The notes beneath the pieces were generated by a model. That model was given only the letters and a program-made list of their open reading frames with translations, made no database searches and was not told the DNA's origin. Source: an uncultured Selenomonadales bacterium (GTDB lineage Bacteria > Bacillota > Negativicutes > Selenomonadales > Selenomonadaceae). Taken from it: a stretch of DNA of 64,000 bases. Numbering within the stretch: the first letter of the stretch is position 1; each line of letters begins with the position of its first letter. Location of the stretch: NCBI GenBank assembly GCA_947307055.1, contig CAMZHX010000001.1, positions 124,001-188,000 on the forward strand, in the 5' to 3' direction. This document shows positions 45,026 through 53,305 of this stretch, one piece after another. A program made the translations under genes and the position numbers.

Positions 45026-45547
45026 ATGGCTAAAAAGCGACCGCATTATCTTGTTGACGGCTACAATTTGATTTACGTTTGGGAAGAGATTGGCGCGGAG
45101 GATTTAGCGACGGCTCGCGAAAATTTGATACGCAACCTTCACGAGTACGGCGCATACGAGAAATTTGAAATAACTCTGGTCTTCGATGCCGCACGCAACG
45201 AGGACGAAGAGCGAATCGAAATTCACGACGATTTTTTCAGGGTGATTTACAGCGGCTTTAACGAGTCGGCCGACAGCGTCATTGAGCGCATATCTTATGA
45301 GCAGGTGCGCAAAAATTGCGAGGTACATGTTGTCAGCTCCGACGCGGCGATTGAAACCGTAATTCTGGGCGCGGGAGCTTATCGGCATCCTTCGCGGGAA
45401 TTTTATCGGGCGGTCAAGCGGGCTAAGCAGCATTTGCGCAAAGAATATCTCGGCAATGTAACTTTGCCGGTTCAGCGCAATGAGGTCGGCGACAGAATCG
45501 GCGCAGAGGTTTTCGCCAAGCTTGAAAAACTTCGTCGCGGAAAATAG
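45026..45547 (+). CDS. yacP: NYN-domain ribonuclease YacP/Rae1
   Basis: Ribosome-associated endonuclease family (Rae1 in Bacillus). 173 residues: YLVDGYNLIYVW with the first catalytic Asp, LVFDAARNEDEE, and EVHVVSSDAAIE with further acidic residues of the PIN-like NYN fold. ATG at 45026, two bases after the rlmB stop. Last gene of the cysS cluster. Confidence 0.93.
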   Translation: MAKKRPHYLVDGYNLIYVWEEIGAEDLATARENLIRNLHEYGAYEKFEITLVFDAARNEDEERIEIHDDFFRVIYSGFNESADSVIERISYEQVRKNCEVHVVSSDAAIETVILGAGAYRHPSREFYRAVKRAKQHLRKEYLGNVTLPVQRNEVGDRIGAEVFAKLEKLRRGK

Positions 45548-45581
45548 AAAGATTTTTTTTTGAAGGAAGCACCATTCTAAT

Positions 45582-45610
45582 AACCTAACCACTAACCACT
45601 AACCACCTAA
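45582..45610. repeat. CTAACCA heptamer repeat
   Basis: About four units (CTAACCA) with 7-bp period, ending just upstream of the Shine-Dalgarno of the IF2_N-domain gene. Same period as the other repeats, different unit. Confidence 0.8.
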
Positions 45611-45627
45611 AAAAGGAGTGATTGTCT

Positions 45628-47196
45628 ATGGCAGCAAAGAGAATTTATCAAATCGCAAAGGAGTTCGACTGCGAGGAAAAGAAAATCATCGACTTCTTGA
45701 CGGGACAAGGCATCAAAGTTTCAAATCGTCTCAGCGCGGTCAGCGAGGAAATTTATAACCTATTGAAGACAAAACTTTTCGCGCCGCCGCCCCCACCCCC
45801 TCCGCCTCCACCTCCGCCCGAACCTAAACCCGAACCCGTAGCCGAACAACCCGCGCAGGAAGTCGCGCCCGTCGAAACTCCAACCGAAGCGGCACCGCCT
45901 CAAGAGGGCGCAAAGAAGAAAAAGAAGAAGAAAAAGAAAAATCCCCAGCCCGATGGCGAAGCTCAAACTGAAGGCGGCGAGGCTAAGGAAGAACAAGACC
46001 CCGACTTCCAAGTCCCGATTAGTTTGGACGCTATCAACGCCGCAAGTAAAGTCGTTTCGGCCGCAGGAATCATCGCCGGCAACGACTTCATCAGAAATTA
46101 CAATCCCGACAGCAAACGCAAAAAAAGAAATCTCGCCGCAGTCTTGACTAGAGGTATGGACGTTTGGGGGCTTATGGAGGATCTTAAGTTCGACAACCCC
46201 GACGCCGCGCCCATTCGTTATTGGTACGCCGTCAGCAAGCTCGTCACCAAAGCTTACAAACTCCTGCAGGATTTCGGCCTGAAGAACAGAGAGATTTTAG
46301 GCGAAATGCGCAACGCTACGAAAAATGTCGGTTCAAAGTACGATCCGCAAGAAATTTTCACCGACGAAGAAAATCAGCTGTTCGAGTCGCAACAGAAATT
46401 TTTCTTCGAGGCATTCGGTCACGGCATGGGCAAAGTCAATGATAATCTTTTCGAGCTGAAGATGTACGCCGAGGACAAGAAACGGGCTTGCGAGCACATT
46501 AGCTTTGTCGACTACATAACCAATCCCGAAAGCAAACTTGAAACTAAAGTTCCTATGCCCTTCGACCTGCTAGCCGAAACGGTTCTTTTCAGCATTCGCA
46601 GCGTCCCGTATCACGTCGGCTTTTATCAGGAAAATAAAGAGCGCATTCTCCTGGCCATTGAAAATTTCTACGCGTGGATTGACGGCTACAAGACGCTCAA
46701 GGAGCAGGGAGCCGACCCCGCTAAGTTGGAAAAATATCTCTACCTAGAGAAGAAGTTCTTTAAGCTCGTCGAGTTCATGTCGTTTGATAATCTGGTCTAC
46801 ATCAAGAGGAAGAGCAAACCTGTTCCCTTCGTGGCGATGATTGATTTGCTCAACGGCTACCGCGACAACATGGACGACCCCGACGCCGAACGCAATTTCA
46901 AATACAAAACTCGCGGCGTTGCAACTACCCTTTACAAGCCGAAGGAATATATTTTCCTGTATCAGCTGGCGGAGTTGGAGCCGAATAAAGATTATCGGCC
47001 GCCCGAAGAAATCGCCGCCGCTGAAGCTAAAGCTGCTGCAGAGGCCGCCGCTAAAGCTGAAGCCGAAGCTAAAGCTGAAGCCGAAGCTAAAGCCGCCGCC
47101 GAAGCTAAAGCCGCCGCCGAAACTCCTTCTGAAACTCCTGTCGACGCTCCCCCCGCTAAAGAAGAAGAACCTCCTACCGAAACAGTTTCGATTTAA
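45628..47196 (+). CDS. IF2_N-domain protein with poly-Pro, poly-Lys and Ala/Glu/Lys tracts
   Basis: 522 residues. Residues 1-47 match the small N-terminal domain of initiation factor IF-2 (IYQIAKEFDCEEKKIIDFL, QGIKVSNRLSAV). Then come twelve consecutive prolines, a Pro/Glu-rich part, nine lysines, a folded-looking helical domain of about 330 residues with many aromatic residues and no recognised family, and a 60-residue Ala/Glu/Lys repeat tail. There is no GTPase domain, so it is not IF-2. Such low-complexity linkers suggest a scaffold or nucleic-acid-binding role, which is inference. AAGGAG lies nine to ten bases before the ATG. It converges on the PBP gene. Confidence 0.75.
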   Translation: MAAKRIYQIAKEFDCEEKKIIDFLTGQGIKVSNRLSAVSEEIYNLLKTKLFAPPPPPPPPPPPPEPKPEPVAEQPAQEVAPVETPTEAAPPQEGAKKKKKKKKKNPQPDGEAQTEGGEAKEEQDPDFQVPISLDAINAASKVVSAAGIIAGNDFIRNYNPDSKRKKRNLAAVLTRGMDVWGLMEDLKFDNPDAAPIRYWYAVSKLVTKAYKLLQDFGLKNREILGEMRNATKNVGSKYDPQEIFTDEENQLFESQQKFFFEAFGHGMGKVNDNLFELKMYAEDKKRACEHISFVDYITNPESKLETKVPMPFDLLAETVLFSIRSVPYHVGFYQENKERILLAIENFYAWIDGYKTLKEQGADPAKLEKYLYLEKKFFKLVEFMSFDNLVYIKRKSKPVPFVAMIDLLNGYRDNMDDPDAERNFKYKTRGVATTLYKPKEYIFLYQLAELEPNKDYRPPEEIAAAEAKAAAEAAAKAEAEAKAEAEAKAAAEAKAAAETPSETPVDAPPAKEEEPPTETVSI

Positions 47197-47212
47197 TCCG
47201 TTTTAAGTACGA

Positions 47213-47254
47213 CAAAAAATCCCGTCGAATAGCTCGGCGGGATTAAATTTTTTT
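47213..47254. terminator. Bidirectional terminator
   Basis: AATCCCGTC pairs with GGCGGGATT, with A-run and T-run flanks, between convergent genes. Confidence 0.85.
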
Positions 47255-47261
47255 GGGACGT

Positions 47262-49298
47262 TTACGGGCTGAATGTAACTTTAACGGTCGTGCCCTTGTC
47301 GACGAGTTCGCCCGCGCCTATACTCTGACTGACTGCAAAGCCGGAGCCTTCCGCCTCGAACGCTACGCCCGCCTCATTCGCCAGCCGCGCAGATTCCCGA
47401 ATGCTTTTGCCGTAAAAACTCGGCACGCGAGCGACTTCGGGCGCGAGTTCTTCTCTAGGCGGTTCGGGTTTAGGCTCAATTTCTTTTGGACTTTCTCTGC
47501 GCTCGAAGCCGTGAATAGACGCATCGCCCTCGCCGACTTCCGCGCCCAAATCATCAGAATCAAGCCCTAAAGGCGCGTCGCTCGGCTCAATCCTAAGATA
47601 GCGGAAGACTTGCGAAAAAATTCTGCTCGCGACCGGCGCGGCAATCTGTCCGCCGTAAAATGCTCCGTACGGCTCATCAATTATCACAAGCAGCGCAACT
47701 TGCGGATTCTCAACCGGCGCAAAGCCACAAAACGACGCAATATATTTCCCCTCGCTGTAGCCGTCGCCGTATTCGCTGACCTTCTGCGCGGTGCCGGTCT
47801 TACCCGCTATCCTGTAGCCGCGAACAGATGCCTTGCCGCCGCCGCCCGTCGCTACAACCTGTTCGAGCAGCCCGACTAAAGTTTTATCGCTCGCCGAATC
47901 AATCGTGCGCCGGACTTCCTCAATGTGCGTCTCGGAATAGGTCGTGCCGTTCGCGTTCTTAATCGACTTTATGATATGCGGCTTAAGTAAAATGCCGTCG
48001 TTCGCAATCGCGCAAAAGGCCGTTATGAGTTGGAGCGGCGTGACAGCGATACTTTGCCCGATAGCCATCGTCGCAATGTCGGAATCAACCATTTCGTCAG
48101 GCGTGTACAAAATCCCAATTTCCTCGCCAGACAATTCAATTCCGGTCGGCTCGCCGAATCCAAAAAGCTTCGCGTAACTTATCAACTTATCCGCGCCCAA
48201 ATCCAAACCTACTAGTGCAAAGCCCGTGTTAATCGATTGCTTGACGACATCGGCGAAAGTCACCGTGCCGAAGCTTGAACCGTTCCAATTCTGAATTTTT
48301 TTGCCCGAAACCATGACGTAACCCGGGTCAACGAAAATTTGATTGGGCGCAACAATCCCTTCCTGCAAAGCCGCGCCCGCTACTACCGCTTTGAAAGTCG
48401 AGCCAGGCTCATAAATGTAGGAGACTGCGCGATTTTTCCAAACCTCTTGGTCGTACTCCCAAAATTTATTCGGGTTGTAGGTCGGGCGATTCGCCATAGC
48501 TAAGACTTCGCCGGTGCGCGGGTCCATTGCAATACAAGTTATCGCCAGCGGACTATTCTCCGCCATTGCCCTATCAAGTTCCTGTTCGACGATAAATTGA
48601 ATTGCGCTGTCAATCGTCAGCTGAATTGTCTTGCACCTGTCGCCCTGATAACCATGCGGCGCGAAAATCGATTCCAAAATCGGTCGCTCGCGGGTATCGG
48701 CGTAGATAAATGACTCGGTGACTTCGCCCTTGATATACCTGTCCCAAGCCTGCTCGATTCCGTCAAGCCCTTTGTCATCGGTGCCCACAAAGCCTAAAAC
48801 ATTCGCCGCTAAAACGTCGTTGGGATAATATCTTTTGGCCTCGTCGCGAAAGCCTAAGCAAACCGAGTAACCTTTCTCGCGAATCAGGGCGCGTATCGCT
48901 TCGTACTCCGATTGCTCAAGCCGCCGCTTTACCCACGAAAAGCCGCCGCCAACCGCTATGTCATCTAAAATATCTTGCTCTGTCTTGCCGACCAGCGGTG
49001 CCAAATCTTTTGCCAACTGCGCGGCGTTCTCGACGTGATTTGGGTCGACGAACAACGACTTAGTCATCGTGCTGACTGCGAGTTCGCGTCCGTTGCGGTC
49101 GACGATTGCTCCTCGCGGCGATTGCACCGAATAATCATGCCCGACTTGCCAACGCATTCTTTCGGCGAGTTCGCTGCCCTGCACGAGTTGCAACCAAGCA
49201 TAGCGCGCAACGATTGCCGCCATGAACCCCAGCAACACTATTACAAGTTTAGTCGTCCGCCCCTGCAGAAATGCTCTATCTTTTTTTTCTTCTGCCAT
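47262..49298 (-). CDS. Class B penicillin-binding protein with C-terminal PASTA domain
   Basis: Peptidoglycan transpeptidase of the FtsI/SpoVD group, anchored by one N-terminal membrane helix (VIVLLGFMAAIVARYAW). 678 residues. SPRGAIVDRNG marks the dimerisation domain; active-site motifs are EPGSTFK (Ser near 300), SIN (near 354) and KTGTA (near 499). One PASTA module (about 620-678) starts at VPSFYGKSIRESARLA, preceded by a Pro/Glu linker. The ATG at 49298 lies two bases after the telA stop; an ATG six codons upstream is possible. Last gene of the xpaC-telA-PBP unit, so a link between envelope stress proteins and wall synthesis is suggested. Confidence 0.93.
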   Translation of the reverse strand: MAEEKKDRAFLQGRTTKLVIVLLGFMAAIVARYAWLQLVQGSELAERMRWQVGHDYSVQSPRGAIVDRNGRELAVSTMTKSLFVDPNHVENAAQLAKDLAPLVGKTEQDILDDIAVGGGFSWVKRRLEQSEYEAIRALIREKGYSVCLGFRDEAKRYYPNDVLAANVLGFVGTDDKGLDGIEQAWDRYIKGEVTESFIYADTRERPILESIFAPHGYQGDRCKTIQLTIDSAIQFIVEQELDRAMAENSPLAITCIAMDPRTGEVLAMANRPTYNPNKFWEYDQEVWKNRAVSYIYEPGSTFKAVVAGAALQEGIVAPNQIFVDPGYVMVSGKKIQNWNGSSFGTVTFADVVKQSINTGFALVGLDLGADKLISYAKLFGFGEPTGIELSGEEIGILYTPDEMVDSDIATMAIGQSIAVTPLQLITAFCAIANDGILLKPHIIKSIKNANGTTYSETHIEEVRRTIDSASDKTLVGLLEQVVATGGGGKASVRGYRIAGKTGTAQKVSEYGDGYSEGKYIASFCGFAPVENPQVALLVIIDEPYGAFYGGQIAAPVASRIFSQVFRYLRIEPSDAPLGLDSDDLGAEVGEGDASIHGFERRESPKEIEPKPEPPREELAPEVARVPSFYGKSIRESARLANEAGVAFEAEGSGFAVSQSIGAGELVDKGTTVKVTFSP

Positions 49299-49299
49299 G

Positions 49300-50454
49300 T
49301 TAAGCTCGCGTCGCATTTTTGAGGAGCGCGTCTTTCAATCGCCCTTCAATCGCGACGAGTTCCTTTTCTGCCGCTTGCCGTCGCTGGCGTCCTTCCGATT
49401 GGATTCGGAGCGTCTCTTCAATCGTCGAAATTAAATCTTCGTTGACCTTCTTGACGGTCTCAATGTCGACAATGCCGCGCTCGTTCGCCTTAGCTGTGTC
49501 GATTGAATTTTGCTTGAGCATTTCGGCATTGCGCTTTAAGAGGTCGTTGGTTGCGTCCGTGACGGCGCGTTGAAGTTCGATGACTTCCTTTTGACGGGTC
49601 AAGCCGAGCGCGATTACCATTTGATTTTTCCAAAGCGGTATCGTGTGATAAATCGCGGACTGCACGCGGTCAATTAAAACGCGGTCGTTATTTTGAATCA
49701 AGCGGATTTGCGGCGCGGTTTGAATCGCTAATGTCTTACTGATTTTGAGGTCGTGAATTTTTTTCTCGAAACGGTCGACGCTCTGTTCAAAATCGCTGAC
49801 GACTTGAACGGCCATAGGGTCGCCCGATTCGGAGGCTTGAGCGCGGAGCTTAGGCAAAGTTATCGTGCGCATTTCGTCGAGTTTTTCCTCGCCTGCGCGG
49901 ATATAAAGTTGCAAGTCTTTAAAGTAGCTGAGATTTTTTTGATAGAGCGTGTCGAACATAACGACATCTTCGAGCATTTTGGTTTTGGAGTTTTCGAGGC
50001 CGGCCTGAATCTTTTCGACTTGCGTAGAAAGTTTTTCGTAGCCCTGCATAACGTCATCGGCCTTGCTGACGAGCGAACCGATAATCGGCAAGTTGCTAAG
50101 GAAGCTATCATTTTTCTTGGTCACGTCGAAACCTTTAACTTTACTGACTAAATCGTTTAAGAGGGTGCCGACTTCGCCGGAATCTTTAGCGCGGACTTTG
50201 GCGAGTATGCTGTCGGAGAATTGCGCGATTTCCTTTTGAGCGGGCGCGCCGTAACTAAGCGGCATACTCGAATCCATGAAGTTAATCCCGTCCTTAATCG
50301 ATTGGACTTTAGCGAGTTCGGCGGGCGAAAGCGTTTCGATTTGTTGAGTGACTTTTTCGATTTCCTTAGCGGGTTCGACGGGCGTCACCGCTTGATTTTG
50401 TGAGCCTTCGGATTTTTTCTTCGCGAGCAAGTCATTAAGATTTATATCTGCCAT
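49300..50454 (-). CDS. TelA-family protein (tellurite/toxic anion resistance)
   Basis: 384 residues, mostly helical, the usual length for TelA/YaaN. Typical parts: the LPIIGSLVSKADDVMQGYEKLSTQVEKI segment read in pieces (LPIIGSLV near 118), AIYHTIPLWKNQMVIALGL and the IQSEGRQRRQAAE helix. Members are linked to tellurite, nisin and envelope stress; the molecular activity is unsettled. ATG at 50454 with AGGAGG upstream. It follows the XpaC-like gene, as xpaC-yaaN in Bacillus, with a heptamer inverted repeat between them. Confidence 0.93.
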   Translation of the reverse strand: MADINLNDLLAKKKSEGSQNQAVTPVEPAKEIEKVTQQIETLSPAELAKVQSIKDGINFMDSSMPLSYGAPAQKEIAQFSDSILAKVRAKDSGEVGTLLNDLVSKVKGFDVTKKNDSFLSNLPIIGSLVSKADDVMQGYEKLSTQVEKIQAGLENSKTKMLEDVVMFDTLYQKNLSYFKDLQLYIRAGEEKLDEMRTITLPKLRAQASESGDPMAVQVVSDFEQSVDRFEKKIHDLKISKTLAIQTAPQIRLIQNNDRVLIDRVQSAIYHTIPLWKNQMVIALGLTRQKEVIELQRAVTDATNDLLKRNAEMLKQNSIDTAKANERGIVDIETVKKVNEDLISTIEETLRIQSEGRQRRQAAEKELVAIEGRLKDALLKNATRA

Positions 50455-50466
50455 GTTTATTCCTCC

Positions 50467-50547
50467 TTAGGGAAAAGGGAGATGGGAGAAGGGAGATGGG
50501 AAAAGTTTTTTTATCTTCTCCCTTTTCCCTTTTCTCTTTTCCCTTTA
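50467..50547. repeat. Heptamer inverted repeat (copy 3)
   Basis: Left arm TTAGGG then GGGAAAA/GGGAGAT units, T-rich loop, right arm of CCCTTTT units ending CCCTTTA. The right arm encodes the last dozen residues and the stop of the XpaC-like protein, and the left arm abuts the telA ribosome-binding site. Confidence 0.85.
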
Positions 50548-51485
50548 ATGTACTGATTGTAGAAATCTTCTACGGGCATGAACAAATAACGAATGCCTTC
50601 GACGAGGCTAATCCACATTGGCAAGGTCGTCCACGACAGCAGGAAATACAATATGCCTTGAATTGTTTTGCCCTGATAAAATTTATGTGCGCCGAACGAG
50701 CCGAGAAAGATTGCCAACGCCGATTGAATCAATTTAGTTTGGACGATTTGCGGGCGGTCTTCTTCCGGGAAGGGCGAAGGTAGCGGGCTTGCATCGACTT
50801 CGCCGCGCCGACGTTTTTGCATACCTTGCGGGAAAAATTTCCGTTGCGGCTCAAGTTCCATAGGCTGGTCGAGCAAATCGGTATCAATGCGGACGTTGCC
50901 ATATTCATCGACCTTGCCGACTTCAATAGTTTTGCGCTTAATGCCGGCCGCGTCGAGCTGCTGCTCCATAACCGTTAACTCCGCGTCGACAGAAATAATT
51001 TGGTCGTTGAGGACGTGCTCGAATTGGTCTTGATAAGCGTCGTTGAGCGCACCGAGCGTTTGTTTCATACGCGCCTTGAGGTCTTCAATTTTCCCCGTAG
51101 ACAAATGCGTTTCCTCAAGCTCCTGATATTGCTTGACGATTTTGACGGCGCGGTCTTGATAATAATCGATGAACTTGTAAGCCAGCGCGATTCGTTCGGG
51201 ATTTTTCTCCAAATGATTCAGAAGATTTTTAGCTGTCCTTTGCATTCGTTGCAACTGCGTAGAAAGTTCGCGGTCAGAAATATTTCCTCGCGCCTCCTCC
51301 AAAAAATTGTAATCGGTTATCGCCTTGTCGAAATTCTCTTGAAGATATTGAGCCCGTTCCGCTTCCAATTCTTTCAAGTCAAGTTGCGGCGTCCGATTTT
51401 TTTTCCAATCCCATAGAGCTTTCCCGCCGAATATTACTCCCGTCGTCATCAAAATCACTATCAAATAATTTAGTATTTCGTCCAA
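50511..51485 (-). CDS. XpaC-like protein with C-terminal TM2 domain
   Basis: 324 residues from the TTG at 51485, chosen because GGAGGT lies seven bases upstream. One N-terminal membrane helix (YLIVILMTTGVIFGG), a long helical coiled region (about 40-190) like XpaC proteins that accompany TelA, and a TM2 domain at the end (ALAIFLGSFGAHKFYQGKT, then a second helix). The last 12 residues (KGKREKGKGRR) come from the heptamer repeat at 50467-50547, so the original C-terminus may have been replaced. It starts the operon with telA and the PBP gene. Confidence 0.85.
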   Translation of the reverse strand: MDEILNYLIVILMTTGVIFGGKALWDWKKNRTPQLDLKELEAERAQYLQENFDKAITDYNFLEEARGNISDRELSTQLQRMQRTAKNLLNHLEKNPERIALAYKFIDYYQDRAVKIVKQYQELEETHLSTGKIEDLKARMKQTLGALNDAYQDQFEHVLNDQIISVDAELTVMEQQLDAAGIKRKTIEVGKVDEYGNVRIDTDLLDQPMELEPQRKFFPQGMQKRRRGEVDASPLPSPFPEEDRPQIVQTKLIQSALAIFLGSFGAHKFYQGKTIQGILYFLLSWTTLPMWISLVEGIRYLFMPVEDFYNQYIKGKREKGKGRR

Positions 51486-51503
51486 AGCTCGCACCTCCGA
51501 AAA

Positions 51504-51537
51504 GCAATGCGTAATGCGCAATGCGTAATGCGTAATG
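51504..51537. repeat. TAATGCG/CAATGCG heptamer repeat
   Basis: Five units in tandem in the leader of the XpaC-like gene, between its -10 box and its Shine-Dalgarno. Confidence 0.85.
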
Positions 51538-51553
51538 AAAATTTTCTCCGCAG

Positions 51554-51559
51554 ATTGTA
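51554..51559 (-). promoter_or_regulatory. Extended -10 of the xpaC-telA-PBP operon
   Basis: Minus strand TGG followed by TACAAT, about 70 bases upstream of the TTG at 51485; no good -35. Confidence 0.45.
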
Positions 51560-51591
51560 CCATAAATTTTTCAGCTGTGCACTTCTTTGCA

Positions 51592-51636
51592 TAAAAAAAT
51601 CCTGCGCTCCCTTTGAGAGACAGCAGAATATTTTTC
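51592..51636 (-). terminator. Terminator after the MTHFR-like gene
   Basis: Minus strand CTGC-TG-TCTC loop GGGA-GC-GCAG followed by a seven-base T-run, starting about 15 bases past the stop. Confidence 0.75.
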
Positions 51637-51650
51637 ATTGCAAATTGCTT

Positions 51651-52385
51651 TTAAAAGACTTTTGGCAGAAGTTCGGCTATATCAATAGTTATGGGCATGA
51701 AGTAAAGTCCGCCGCTCGAAGTCTTAACGAAGTCGATAACTTTTTTAGCGAAGTCGATATTCCAAGCCATAGTCGGGACGAAACTTTTCGGGAAAACGGC
51801 TTTATCCTTGCGCTCCCAGTAGCCGCGACTGCGATTGCTCAAAACGGGCGACACTCCCCAATAAACTTCGTGACCGTCGAGCAAATCGGCATACATTTCC
51901 AAAAAGCGCAGGTCGAAAAATGGTTGCGTGAAAAATCCTGCCGCGCCCGCTTGAGCTTTGCGCTCGACGCGATAAAGTTCGTCGCGAATGCCGCTGCGGT
52001 ATTGGTCTAGCCCCGCATAAATTTTTACTTCGGGGAGTTCCTCGCGAAATTTGCGGATAACGTCAATAGTTTCCGTTGGGTAGACTGTGCGCGTTAAATC
52101 TTTAGGCGGGTCGCCCGCGATTATCAAAACTTCCTTGACGCCGAACTTTATAAAGTCGTCGCGCATAGGGAGCGGCTTTGCTAAATCAATGTCCATAGCG
52201 CGGACGTGCGGAATTGTCGGGATTGCGGGTTGTGTAACTTTTGCGGCTTGCCACGGTCGCAATTCAAAGCTCATTAAATCGGGAATGTTCACGCAATCGA
52301 CTTGCGGATATTTTTTTATTACGTCGATGTCCGCTTGAAGACTCGCCTCGTCGCGCGGAATTATTTCTACTGCAATGCGTCCCAT
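51651..52385 (-). CDS. metF: Methylenetetrahydrofolate reductase-like protein
   Basis: Predicted to reduce methylene-THF to methyl-THF for methionine synthesis. 244 residues, shorter than the roughly 290 of E. coli MetF, as in some anaerobes. Barrel motifs: AVEIIPRDEAS at strand 1, TIPHVRAMDID where the family has a His-rich folate loop, VLIIAGDPP for the FAD/Asp loop, and AAGFFTQPFFD as the classical QPFFD motif. AAAGGAGAG lies nine bases before the ATG. A small ORF upstream overlaps its first 120 bases. Confidence 0.82.
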   Translation of the reverse strand: MGRIAVEIIPRDEASLQADIDVIKKYPQVDCVNIPDLMSFELRPWQAAKVTQPAIPTIPHVRAMDIDLAKPLPMRDDFIKFGVKEVLIIAGDPPKDLTRTVYPTETIDVIRKFREELPEVKIYAGLDQYRSGIRDELYRVERKAQAGAAGFFTQPFFDLRFLEMYADLLDGHEVYWGVSPVLSNRSRGYWERKDKAVFPKSFVPTMAWNIDFAKKVIDFVKTSSGGLYFMPITIDIAELLPKVF

Positions 52386-52578
52386 AAAAAATTCTCTCCT
52401 TTATTCGTTGGTAGTCATCAAGCAACTTTGATTCGTATTGATTAAGCGACGCGCCCTTTTTTACAGCGCGACTATTTGACGACAGAATTGCGGCGGTGTC
52501 CGACGGCTCGATAATGTCACTCTTTTGTAGAGCGAAATAATTTGCCTTTTTTTGTATCGCGCCGCCTATCGACATCAT
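52264..52578 (-). CDS. Small overlapping ORF upstream of metF
   Basis: 104 residues from an ATG with a good ribosome site (AGGAG, six-base spacing) and a strong promoter 25 bases upstream. The first 60 residues (before the overlap) have normal composition and no known motif. The remainder lies over the metF start in another frame and reads Arg/Ser/Asn-rich, unlike a folded domain, so the true gene may have lost its end through a frameshift. Function unknown. Confidence 0.4.
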   Translation of the reverse strand: MMSIGGAIQKKANYFALQKSDIIEPSDTAAILSSNSRAVKKGASLNQYESKLLDDYQRIKERIFYGTHCSRNNSARRGESSSGHRRNKKISASRLREHSRFNEL

Positions 52579-52603
52579 GAACTTCTCCTATATTTTATTA
52601 GAA

Positions 52604-52632
52604 ATTGTAAAGCAAAAAGCTATTTTTTTCAA
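52604..52632 (-). promoter_or_regulatory. Promoter of the small ORF / metF unit
   Basis: TTGAAA, 17-base spacer, TACAAT on the minus strand, with the -10 about 25 bases upstream of the ATG at 52578. Confidence 0.7.
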
Positions 52633-52689
52633 CACTGCGCCGAAAAAAATATAAAACTAGATATTGGATAATTCCTGCCAATTCAGTTT

Positions 52690-53030
52690 TACAGGTTGAA
52701 GTGCTTGCGTCAAGTGTTCTTATATCGCCGCTGAAAATTTTCCCGTGCGAGCCGTTCAACCAAATTTCCGCTCCTTCGCCAACAGTTAAGCTTGCATTTT
52801 ACTCAATCGCTACAAAATAATTTGCTTCAGCGTTGTAGGTAAAGTATTTTGCCCGCTACCGACCGTGATTTGATTGATACCGTAGAACTTCTCGCTAAGG
52901 TCAACCGTCAACGAATCTTCAAGACCGGTGAAGTCGACGCCGGACTTTTTGCCGTAGTAAACGTCGGCCGCGTCGTAGAAGTTTATCAGCTTGCTATCCG
53001 TTCCCAAGTCAACGACTTTTTTTTGTCAAC
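52690..53030 (-). pseudogene. Relic of a repetitive surface/RTX-like protein gene
   Basis: Minus-strand pieces read VVDLGTDSKLINFYDAADV with FTGLEDSLTVDLS and YGINQITVGSGQNTL, then, after a frame change and a stop, NASLTVGEGAEIWLNGSHG. These phrases resemble the beta-roll repeats of large secreted calcium-binding or adhesin proteins. A run of eight A near 53021-53028 also breaks the frame at the 5' side. It is a short decayed remnant; no intact copy lies in the window. Confidence 0.6.
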
Positions 53031-53093
53031 AACAATCACGCCTAAAAATTCTCCTCAAAATCTTGTAAAGTTTACTTGACAATGCTAAAATAT

Positions 53094-53235
53094 TTATATG
53101 GGATTATCGCCCCATAATTGCTCAACTGTCGTATTGAGTGTTTGAGCTATTTTGATTGCAGTCACAGCGTTAGGAATGCGCCGGTCATTGCTAGTTTCGT
53201 TCGCCTCGTACCTTTTCTATTCCTATCGCAGAACC
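53094..53235 (-). pseudogene. Relic of an XRE/Cro-type regulator
   Basis: On the minus strand the frame reads RYEANETSNDRRIP, NAVTAIKIAQTLN and TTVEQLWGDNPI then stop, which is the standard end of a helix-turn-helix_3 domain (RRIP...A..IA..L..TVE.LW). Upstream, AIGIE joins it only if one extra A near 53212 is removed, and no start or first helices are preserved. So it is a frame-shifted remnant. The rest of 52579-53305 shows no other gene. Confidence 0.65.
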
Positions 53236-53305
53236 TTTATACGCACACCACCCTGAAATTACAAAAATATAGCTAAGTGTATCAAACATAAGAGGCGGTG
53301 ATTTA

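Noticed and set aside
45760..46011. Gly/Leu/Arg-rich antisense frame opposite the poly-Pro/poly-Lys tracts
   Set aside because: Complement of homopolymer codons; no start signal.
45628..47196. Annotation as initiation factor IF-2
   Set aside because: Only the small N-terminal domain matches; the GTPase and later domains are missing.
53041..53100. TTGACA at about 53078 as the cinA promoter
   Set aside because: No -10 box at a proper distance; the motif lies in the pseudogene area about 200 bases upstream.
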